From positions 1 through 12,511 of the forward strand of contig JBHJOF010000298.1 in the NCBI GenBank assembly GCA_050330055.1: 12,511 bases of DNA, in the 5' to 3' direction. The notes beneath the pieces are model-generated. The model made no database searches, had not been told where the DNA came from, and worked only from the letters and a program-made list of their open reading frames with translations. Shown here piece after piece: positions 1 to 7,039 of this stretch; the stretch's first letter is position 1, and each line of letters opens with the position of its first letter. The DNA comes from JBHJOF01 sp050330055 (GTDB taxonomy: Bacteria; Pseudomonadota; Alphaproteobacteria; Kiloniellales; JAKSDN01). The translations under genes were made by a program, and so were the position numbers.

Positions 1-323
1 GGGTGCCGGTGCGGCGCGTCTATGCCGCCGCCTTTGCGCTGGGCGGCATGCTGGCCGCGGCGGCCGGCGTGCTGGTGGTGCCGATCCAGCAGGCCCATTA
101 CCTGATGGGCCTCGACCCGCTCCTGCTGTCCTTCATCGTGGTGATCGTCGGCGGCCTGGGCAGCCTCAAGGGCACCCTTGTAGCGGCCTTCATCGTCGGC
201 ATCAGCGACGGCGTCATCTCGGTCTTCTTCTCGCCGACCCTGGCCAAGATCATCGCCACCCTGCTGGTCGCCCTAGTGCTGGTGGTGCGTCCCGGCGGCC
301 TGTTCGGGCGGGAGGAAGCGTGA
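1..323 (+). CDS. livH: Branched-chain amino acid-type ABC permease (LivH-like), C-terminal part
   Basis: This is the C-terminal ~106 residues of an inner-membrane permease of the hydrophobic amino acid (HAAT/Liv) ABC importer family; the 5' part lies beyond the left edge, and the frame is open to the first base. Hydrophobic segments alternate with the family-typical loop VVGGLGSLKG (about residues 48-57 of the visible part), and the protein ends in the usual VVRPGGLFGREEA-type tail. It should pair with the LivM-like permease downstream to form the transmembrane channel. The importer's substrate cannot be read from the permease, because the binding protein that sets specificity is not in view. 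Family assignment is firm; naming it LivH rather than a paralogue is by family and by gene order (H-M-G-F). Confidence 0.88.
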   Translation, partial: VPVRRVYAAAFALGGMLAAAAGVLVVPIQQAHYLMGLDPLLLSFIVVIVGGLGSLKGTLVAAFIVGISDGVISVFFSPTLAKIIATLLVALVLVVRPGGLFGREEA

Positions 324-348
324 GACGGGTGACGCACAGCCGCGGCAG

Positions 349-406
349 CCTCACCCTTCGCTGCGCTCAGGGCAGGCCCTCATGCTGAGCTTGTCGAAGT
401 ATGAGG
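349..406. repeat. REP-like double hairpin between livH and livM
   Basis: Two hairpins lie side by side. The left one (349-376) has arms CCTCACCCT and an imperfect AGGGCAGG around an 11-nt loop. The right one (378-406) has arms CCTCATGCT (378-386) and AGTATGAGG (398-406), with one G-T type mismatch, around GAGCTTGTCGA. The same element occurs at 4867-4936 in a better-preserved form. Such short palindromes are scattered in many alphaproteobacterial genomes. It sits in the 120-nt gap between two genes of one operon, where it could affect mRNA stability or partly terminate transcription; that effect is inference. Confidence 0.75.
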
Positions 407-443
407 GCCGGGGTGCGTCGCCGTACACGACGGGCGAATTGCC

Positions 444-1393
444 ATGAGACAGGCCGCGAACGGCAAGGTGCTCGCCCTGCACCTGGGCGTTCTCGCGCTG
501 CTCTTCGCGCTGCAGTTCGTGCTGCCGGCCTATCACCACACCAACGCGGCGCGCATCATGGTGCTGGCGGCCTACGCGGTCGGCTACAACGTGGCGCTCG
601 GCTACACCGGCCTGCTCAGCCTGGGTCACGCCATGTTCTTTGCCGCCGGTCTCTACGGCGCCGGCCTGGCGGTCTATTACCTGGGCCTGAGCGCAGTGCA
701 GGCGCTCGGGCTCGGCGTTCTGTCGAGCCTGGCTCTCGCGCTGGGCTTCGGGCTGGTCGCGCTGCGCACGCGAGGTGTCGCCTTCCTGATCGTGACCCTG
801 ATGTTCGCACAAGCCTGCTTCCTCGCCACGCTCTACTTCAACGAGATCACCCTGGGCGACCAGGGCTTCGTGCTGACTGGAAAGCTCCGCCCGCTGTACC
901 TCGCCGGCACCGAGCTGCCCTTCGCGGCACCGGCAGTGAAGTACAATGTCGCGCTCCTGGTCTTCGCCGTCTGCTTCCTCGCCAGCCTGGCGCTGGTGCG
1001 CTCGCCGACGGGGCGCGTGCTGATCGCGATCCGCGAGAACGAGCCCAGGACGCGCATGCTCGGCTACAACGCCTTTCGCTACAAGCTGCTGTCGCTCGCC
1101 ATCTCGGGCACCATGGCGGGAGCGGCCGGGGCGACCTATGCCCTGCTGTTCTCCTATGTCGGCTCGACCTTCGCCTCGATCCAGTACTCGATCTATCCGC
1201 TGCTGTGGGCGCTGCTCGGCGGCGTCGGCACGATCACCGGCCCGCTGATCGGCACAGCCGTGATGTTCTACCTGGTCGATTTCTCCAGCGATGTCACCAA
1301 CGCCTACCTGCTGGTGGTCGGCGTCGTGCTGGTCATGCTGATCCTCTGGTTCCCCAAAGGCATCATGGGGACGATCCGCGCGAGGTGGCTGCC

Positions 1394-1406
<13 letters not shown>
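444..1406 (+). CDS. livM: Branched-chain amino acid-type ABC permease (LivM-like)
   Basis: Second inner-membrane permease of the Liv-type importer, 320 residues, the normal length for LivM. It is hydrophobic throughout, with several predicted membrane segments (roughly 10-30, 38-60, 62-80, 85-108, 112-132, 168-186, 255-310). Family landmarks are GYTGLLSLGHAMFFAAG (53-69), the ATPase-contacting EAA-type loop around RENEPRTRMLGYNAFRYKL (197-215) and LLGGVGTITGPLIGTA (257-272). The ATG at 444 has only a weak Shine-Dalgarno (GGGCG). It lies 120 nt after livH, and the gap holds a REP-like element; its 3' end overlaps livG by 13 nt, so it is translationally linked to the ATPases. Substrate specificity is unknown. 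Confidence 0.93.
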
Positions 1407-2838
<1,432 letters not shown>

Positions 2839-3138
2839 GCAAAACTCGCTACGCCCCGCCCGGCGGTCTCGCGATTCCTCTACACACACCGCTGTCGTCC
2901 CGGGGCTTGTCCCCGGGACCCATTGGCGTGCGAGCGTGGCACGGTTAGGCCATTGGACCCCGGCAACAAGTGCCGGGGCGACAGGTTTGGCTGTAGCAGA
3001 GGCGAGACTCTCCTGCGTCACCTCAATGCAACCGCCTAGAGCATTTTCAGGCGAAGTGGAAACCGGTTCGCCGTCCGAAAATGCGACCAATCAAGAAGTT
3101 ATAGAGCATGATCCGATTCAATCGGATCGGATCATGCT
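2839..3138. other. Gene-free convergent junction
   Basis: The importer operon (+) and the catabolic operon (-) end here facing each other. I see no credible gene. The stretch holds two separate palindromic elements, at 2893-2983 and 3037-3141. The remaining pieces, 2839-2892 and 2984-3036, show nothing I can support. No hairpin here is followed by a T-run on either strand, so no textbook intrinsic terminator is called, although the stable palindromes are good candidates for ending both transcripts. Confidence 0.8.
2893..2983. repeat. Nested inverted-repeat element (two GC-rich hairpins)
   Basis: The ends are complementary (TGTCG at 2893-2897, CGACA at 2979-2983). Inside are two strong hairpins: TCCCGGGG (2898-2905) with CCCCGGGA (2911-2918) around a 5-nt loop, and CCCCGGC (2958-2964) with GCCGGGG (2972-2978) around a 7-nt loop. 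Inner flanks CCATTGG (2920-2926) and CCATTGG (2950-2956) add further symmetry. The two halves are near reverse complements, giving an overall palindrome with a ~23-nt centre. The form matches dispersed alphaproteobacterial intergenic repeats; copy number in the genome cannot be judged here. Confidence 0.75.
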
Positions 3139-3141
3139 CTA
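3037..3141. repeat. Rhizobiales-type mosaic palindromic element ending in marR stop
   Basis: The terminal repeats are TAGAGCAT (3037-3044) and ATGCTCTA (3134-3141). The left half folds as GCATTTTC (3041-3048) with GAAAATGC (3077-3084) and an inner GGCGAA (3050-3055) with TTCGCC (3067-3072). The right half is a perfect 16-bp stem, 3102-3117 with 3126-3141, around an 8-nt loop; a competing 8-bp stem with a 3-nt loop (3110-3117 with 3121-3128) also exists. The last three bases are the TAG stop of the marR-like gene read on the other strand. It resembles the intergenic mosaic elements of Rhizobiales. It may act as a two-way terminator or mRNA 3' protector, which is inference. Confidence 0.75.
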
Positions 3142-3615
3142 GGCCCCTGCTTCCCTGCGATTACCGAGACGTTCGAGCAGTGCGAGCAAAGTCGCCCGTT
3201 CCTCTGGCGCAAAGTCGCCAAGGGTGCGTTCGCTCACCTGAGGGCCGAGCGTGATCAGGTGGGCTGCCAAGTCCTGCCCCTGGCGGGTGAGCTGCGCGAT
3301 GCGGCGGCGGCCGTCCTCCGGGTCGCCGCGCACCACCAGCAGCTTGCGTCGGGCGAGGCGCCGCACCACACCGAGCAGCGTTGCCGGGTCCATGGCGGTC
3401 AGCTCGCCCAGGAGGCCGAGCCCGGTCTCGCCGCGCTGCAGCAGTGTGATCAGCACCGAAAACTGGCGTGGCGTCACGTCGATGCCGTCCATCGTCGCTA
3501 GAAAGGACTCGGTCGCCGCCTGGTGTGCCTTGCGCAGCAGGAAGCCGACCTGGGCTTGCAGGCGATAGTCGTCGGAGGCGGCGGGCCGCGGCTTGCGCTT
3601 GGCGGCTGCGGTCAC
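3139..3615 (-). CDS. MarR family transcriptional regulator
   Basis: Predicted DNA-binding regulator of 158 residues, the usual MarR length. After a basic N-terminus it has the dimerisation helices, a winged helix-turn-helix (about 66-95, LLGELTAMDPATLLGVVRRLARRK split over the HTH) and the typical wing DPEDGRRR (98-105). MarR proteins usually repress a nearby operon and release DNA on binding an aromatic ligand; here the ligand could be the substrate or an intermediate of the upstream pathway, which is inference. The start is a GTG at 3615, 4 nt after the amidohydrolase stop, with GAAGGGA upstream. It is the last gene of the operon, so it may be co-expressed with its targets. Its stop lies within the palindrome at 3037-3141. 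Confidence 0.88.
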   Translation of the reverse strand: MTAAAKRKPRPAASDDYRLQAQVGFLLRKAHQAATESFLATMDGIDVTPRQFSVLITLLQRGETGLGLLGELTAMDPATLLGVVRRLARRKLLVVRGDPEDGRRRIAQLTRQGQDLAAHLITLGPQVSERTLGDFAPEERATLLALLERLGNRREAGA

Positions 3616-3619
3616 CGGC

Positions 3620-4831
3620 TCATCCCTTCACCAGCCCAGCTTTGACAAGTTCCGGCAGACGCTCGGCCGGCGGCGTGTTGCGCGAGCGTTGGCAGCGTAC
3701 CTGCCCGTCGATGATCACCATGCCAATGCCCGGCAGGTCTCCGAGCTGCAGGCTGTCCAGCAGGTCCCTGCCGGCGGTGTGCTGCGCCCGGTCCATCAGC
3801 ACGAAGTCGGCGGCGCGGCCGACTTCGATCAGGCCGCAGTCGAGGCCGCGCATGCGCGCCGTGTTGCCGGTGGCGAAGCAGATTGCGGTCTCGGCCGGCA
3901 CCTCGCCCAGGCTGCTCAACATGGCGATCATGCGCAGGATGCCGAGCGGCTGCACGCCCGAGCCGGCCGGCGAGTCGGTGCCGAGGATGATGCGCTCGGG
4001 CTGCATAAGCTCCATGGTCGTGCGCATGGCGTGGAGCGCGGCGCGCTCGTTGCCGTTGTGCACGATCTCGACGGCGCGGCCACAGCACTCGCAGAGCCGG
4101 CCGATCTCGCCCAGCGGCAGCGCCGTGTGGCCGCCGTTGATGTGGCCGATCACGTCGGCGTCGGCCTCCAGCACCACGTCGGCGTCGATCAGGCCGGAGC
4201 CGGGGATCGAGGGGCCGCCGGTGTGGATCGTGCTCTGGATGCCGTACTTGCGCGCCCAGCCGACCATCTGCTTGGCCTCGTCGCCCTGCTTGACGCCGCC
4301 CAGGCCGACCTCGCCCAGCAGCTTCACGCCGGCCTCGGCCAGGTCCTTGAAGTCCTGCTCGACCATGCCCTTCTCCAGCACCGGCGCGCCGGCATGCACC
4401 TTCACGCCGCCGAAGCGCATGTTGGAGAAGGCGCGCTGCGCCGTGATCGCCAGCGCTTTCAGGCCGACGATGTCCTTGGGCCGGCCGGGCAGGTGCACCT
4501 CGCCGGCCGAGATCATGGTGGTGACGCCGCCGTTCAGGAAGGAGTCGATCCAACCAAGCTGGCTCTGGCGCGGCGTCCAGTCGCCGAACACCGGATGCAC
4601 GTGGCTGTCGATCAGGCCGGGCGCCAGCGCCATGCCCTTGGCATCGACCGTGACGTCCGCCTTGTCGGTGTCGAGATCTTGCGCCTTGCCGACCGCAGCG
4701 ATCTTGCCGTTCTCCGCGACCACCGTGTCGGCGTCGAGGATCGGCCCGCCCAGGTCGCCCGACAGCAGCAGGCCGATGTTGCGCACCACCAGCTTGCCCG
4801 CCGCCGCCTGCCCTCCCGTTGGCTCCGCCAT
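3620..4831 (-). CDS. Amidohydrolase-superfamily protein, enamidase-like
   Basis: A 403-residue metal-dependent hydrolase. The fold landmarks are the N-terminal beta-sandwich ending in APGLIDSHVHP with H77 and H79 as metal ligands, candidate ligands H203 (STIHTGG) and H230 (VIGHINGGH), and D286 in LGTDSPAG, the superfamily's catalytic Asp. Overall it resembles enamidase of Eubacterium barkeri, an Fe-Zn enzyme that hydrolyses 1,4,5,6-tetrahydro-6-oxonicotinate to ammonia and 2-formylglutarate. Co-occurrence with a 6-hydroxynicotinate-reductase-like gene supports that role; an imidazolonepropionase- or dihydroorotase-like activity on a related cyclic amide is the alternative. The ATG at 4831 is chosen because AAGGGAAG lies just upstream. 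A start 25 codons earlier would translate the REP element as LTLSLSKGEE and should be rejected. Confidence 0.85.
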   Translation of the reverse strand: MAEPTGGQAAAGKLVVRNIGLLLSGDLGGPILDADTVVAENGKIAAVGKAQDLDTDKADVTVDAKGMALAPGLIDSHVHPVFGDWTPRQSQLGWIDSFLNGGVTTMISAGEVHLPGRPKDIVGLKALAITAQRAFSNMRFGGVKVHAGAPVLEKGMVEQDFKDLAEAGVKLLGEVGLGGVKQGDEAKQMVGWARKYGIQSTIHTGGPSIPGSGLIDADVVLEADADVIGHINGGHTALPLGEIGRLCECCGRAVEIVHNGNERAALHAMRTTMELMQPERIILGTDSPAGSGVQPLGILRMIAMLSSLGEVPAETAICFATGNTARMRGLDCGLIEVGRAADFVLMDRAQHTAGRDLLDSLQLGDLPGIGMVIIDGQVRCQRSRNTPPAERLPELVKAGLVKG

Positions 4832-4866
4832 GTCATTCTTCCCTTTTCTTGTCCCGAGCCCCTTTT

Positions 4867-4936
4867 CCTCACCCTTCGACAGGCTCAGGGTGAGGTGGCA
4901 ACCCACGCCTCATGCTGAGCCTGTCGAAGCATGAGG
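4867..4936. repeat. REP-like double hairpin with mutually complementary loops
   Basis: Hairpin A has CCTCACCCT (4867-4875) and AGGGTGAGG (4887-4895) around TCGACAGGCTC. Hairpin B has CCTCATGCT (4908-4916) and AGCATGAGG (4928-4936) around GAGCCTGTCGA. Both stems are perfect 9-bp stems, and the two 11-nt loops are exact reverse complements, so the whole is a two-unit inverted (BIME-like) arrangement. It is the better copy of the element at 349-406. It fills most of the 141-nt gap between the second AA_synth gene and the enamidase-like gene, the only sizeable gap in that operon. The remainder of the gap shows nothing further. Confidence 0.85.
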
Positions 4937-4972
4937 AATACGCACGGGCGTGCCTGCCCAAGCGATCACCGC

Positions 4973-5557
4973 CTACCGCAGCCCGTCCTTGCCCTCGATC
5001 TGATCGACCGTCAGGCCGCCGACGCGCGGCAGCGGCCGGCCGCTGTCGGTGACGGCGACGGCGACCACGATCTCGCCCGGCCGCGGCGCGTCGGGCACGC
5101 GCACCTCCATGCCGTCGAAGTGGCTGCGCACGTAGGCCGCGTCCTTGTGACCCAGCGGCACGTCGATCGCCGTGCCGGCGCCGCCCATCTTCTTCGACGA
5201 GGGCACCAGCGCCGCTCCCTTCTCCACCGCCTTGCGCAAGGGCGCGCCTAGCTTCGGGTGCAGGATCGCCGCCGCATGCTCGAGCTCGCCGTTGCCGCCG
5301 ACGATGGCCGCCTTGCCGTAGCTCTCGATCGCCGAGGGCTCGACGCCGAGCGCCGCCACCGCCTTGCGGCCGAGAAGGTCGCCCAGCTCGGCGCCGATCT
5401 CCATCAGCTCCTCCAGGTCTTCGACGTACTTGCCGGCGCAGGGGTTCTCGATCACGGCGAGCGCCGCAGCCTTGCGCGTCGGCGGCTCGATCGTTCGGCC
5501 GATCTCGCGTTGCGTCTCCTCGACCAGCACCAGGAACTTGCGCACTCTCGCCTTCAT
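4973..5557 (-). CDS. AA_synth (PF06684/DUF1185) family protein, copy 2
   Basis: A 194-residue protein, full length for this family of unknown reaction; solved members have a chorismate-mutase-like (AroH-type) fold and were proposed to act in amino acid metabolism. Conserved blocks are VEET (12-15), ENPCAGKY (37-44), ESYGKAAIVGGNGELEH (78-94), VPSSKK (118-123), AAYVRSHFDGMEVRVPDAP (140-158), RVGGL (178-182) and the C-terminal GKDGLR. It is clearly paralogous to the gene immediately upstream along its whole length, and its ATG overlaps that gene's stop (ATGA), with GGGGAGGA as ribosome-binding site. The hydrophilic, conserved NGELEH and KxxAYVRSHF blocks look like an active site, but no substrate can be named. 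The operon context places it in N-heterocycle breakdown, not biosynthesis. Confidence 0.88.
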   Translation of the reverse strand: MKARVRKFLVLVEETQREIGRTIEPPTRKAAALAVIENPCAGKYVEDLEELMEIGAELGDLLGRKAVAALGVEPSAIESYGKAAIVGGNGELEHAAAILHPKLGAPLRKAVEKGAALVPSSKKMGGAGTAIDVPLGHKDAAYVRSHFDGMEVRVPDAPRPGEIVVAVAVTDSGRPLPRVGGLTVDQIEGKDGLR

Positions 5558-6135
5558 CGCAAACCGTCCTCCCCCTTGATCTCCGAGGCCTTCAGGCCGC
5601 CGACGCGGGCATGGACGCGCGGCCCCGTGGTCATGACCAGGATGAACACCAGCTCGTCCGCCTGGGGCGCGTCGGGCACTGAGACCTCCATGGCGTGGAA
5701 GTGGCTGCGCACATAGCTGGCGTTGATGTGCGTGACCGGAATGTCGATGCGCCCGCCCATCTCCGCCACCTTCTTGGTCGAGGGCACAATGGCTTTGGCG
5801 TCGCCCAGCAACTCGCGCATAGCGTAGCCGCCCGGCACGTGCCAGAGCGCGCCATGCTCCAGCTCGCCGTTCACGCCGACGATGGCACCCTTGCCGTAGC
5901 CCTCGATCGCCGCTGGATCGCCGCCCATGGCGTCAATCAGCCGCCGGGCCATCTCGAGGCCGAGCGGCTTCAGGTCGTCCATGAAGGGCAGGATGTCTGG
6001 CTCGTAGCGCCCGGCAAAGGGATTGGCGATCACCGCCGCCGCCGAGCCGACGCGCAACGGCGTCTGCGCCGGCGGCCCGCCCTCGTGCAGGGTCTCCTCG
6101 ACCGCGATCTGGATCTTACGCAGTGAGGGCCTCAT
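5554..6135 (-). CDS. AA_synth (PF06684/DUF1185) family protein, copy 1
   Basis: A 193-residue paralogue of the next gene, with the same blocks: VEET (12-15), ANPFAGRY (37-44), EGYGKGAIVGVNGELEH (78-94), VPSTKK (117-122), ASYVRSHFHAMEVSVPDAP (139-157), RVGGL (177-181) and a GEDGLR end. The copies differ most at residues 15-32 and 95-115, and here the segment before the SHF block reads THINAS where the other has GHKDAA. The start is the ATG at 6135, preceded by GGGAG at 5-nt spacing; an upstream in-frame ATG would add 19 residues with no family counterpart. It overlaps the end of the UPF0280 gene by 20 nt. The two tandem copies may form a heteromer or act on successive intermediates; the function is unknown. 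Confidence 0.88.
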   Translation of the reverse strand: MRPSLRKIQIAVEETLHEGGPPAQTPLRVGSAAAVIANPFAGRYEPDILPFMDDLKPLGLEMARRLIDAMGGDPAAIEGYGKGAIVGVNGELEHGALWHVPGGYAMRELLGDAKAIVPSTKKVAEMGGRIDIPVTHINASYVRSHFHAMEVSVPDAPQADELVFILVMTTGPRVHARVGGLKASEIKGEDGLR

Positions 6136-7039
6136 GGCGGCTCCCGTGCTGACTATTCTGCTTCGTCCTTGATAGCGTGCGGGCATCCCCAACCGTCGCG
6201 CAGCATCCGCTCAGCGTAAGGAACGCAGCGGCAATCGTACTGGCTTGGCGCATTCCTTCCGCAACCTGCCGCCCACGCAGCAAGGCGTCCTTGATTTCAC
6301 CGTCATCGAGCGGCCCAAGACCGACCGTCACCAGCCGGTCACCGAGATCGCTGTCGGGATCGAGCTCGCGGGCGGACACGCGCTCGACCGCCGGATGGCC
6401 GGGCAGGTCGACGGCGTTGGCGATCAGGGTCGCCGCCACGTCGGCCGCCGCCGCGTTGGCGGCCAGGACCGTCACGGAATCCGCGATGCCGAGCGAGAAG
6501 CTCCGCCCGCCCTGGCCCTTGGTGGCGCGGCCCGAGGTGGCGATGCCGCGCACCGGCATGTCATGGGTCAGGCGCACGGTGCCGTCGATCGCAGGCCGCG
6601 CAACGTCGCTCACGATGCCGCAATCGAGCGCATCGCCCGGCACCAACAGGAAGGCGATGTCGCCGCCGTTATTGACGTAGGCACGAGTCAAGTTGCGCCC
6701 GGCGTTCATCGCCGCCAGCATATGATCGGCGACTGCGCCGGCCACCGCGGCCATTGGCGTGACGAAGCCCGGCAGATGCGGGCGACAGGCCGCCGCCATG
6801 CGTCGCGCGACCGGCCCGCGCAAGTCTGGCGCTTCCGACATCGGACGGCGCAAACGTGGCAGCTCGCTGACCAGGCCCGGCAACACTCCATCAAAAGCCT
6901 GCGCCGCCTGCACATAGGCGGTTTCCACCTCGCCCGGCTCTCCCCAGGCCTCGATGATCAGGTCGATCGGACCGTGGTTCAGGTGCAGGCGCCGGCCCCT
7001 CTGGCCATCTGGACGCCGCGCAGTGATGCCGCCGCTCAT
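6116..7039 (-). CDS. UPF0280 family protein (ApbE-related, COG2122)
   Basis: A 307-residue protein of the UPF0280 family, distantly related to ApbE flavin transferases. Matching landmarks are VTPMAAVAGAVAD (93-105), the ApbE-like NNGGD in YVNNGGDIAF (121-130), RGIATSGR (164-171) and SLGIADSVTVLA (182-193). ApbE proteins attach FMN covalently to Thr or Ser of target proteins. The gene's start overlaps the stop of the 6-hydroxynicotinate-reductase-like gene (ATGA), and the reductase of E. barkeri is reported to carry covalent flavin, so maturation of that enzyme is a reasonable inferred role. The last ~20 residues (from about 287) are polar, look unlike the rest and overlap the next gene; they may be a non-conserved read-on tail. 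Confidence 0.83.
   Translation of the reverse strand: MSGGITARRPDGQRGRRLHLNHGPIDLIIEAWGEPGEVETAYVQAAQAFDGVLPGLVSELPRLRRPMSEAPDLRGPVARRMAAACRPHLPGFVTPMAAVAGAVADHMLAAMNAGRNLTRAYVNNGGDIAFLLVPGDALDCGIVSDVARPAIDGTVRLTHDMPVRGIATSGRATKGQGGRSFSLGIADSVTVLAANAAAADVAATLIANAVDLPGHPAVERVSARELDPDSDLGDRLVTVGLGPLDDGEIKDALLRGRQVAEGMRQASTIAAAFLTLSGCCATVGDARTLSRTKQNSQHGSRHEALTA

Noticed and set aside
401..1393. N-terminal extension of the LivG frame back to 401
   Set aside because: The extension is an out-of-frame reading of livM; LivG homology begins at 1394, where there is a ribosome-binding site.
3102..3141. Classical intrinsic terminator
   Set aside because: The stem is strong, but neither strand shows a T-run after it; kept as a repeat with possible terminator activity only.
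3593..4918. Two long + strand open frames opposite the enamidase-like gene
   Set aside because: Low-complexity compositions with no recognisable domain; the metal-binding HVH and TDSPAG motifs are on the minus strand.
6136..6192. Upstream start for AA_synth copy 1 adding 19 residues
   Set aside because: The extra residues have no counterpart in the paralogue, and the ATG at 6135 has a well-placed GGGAG.
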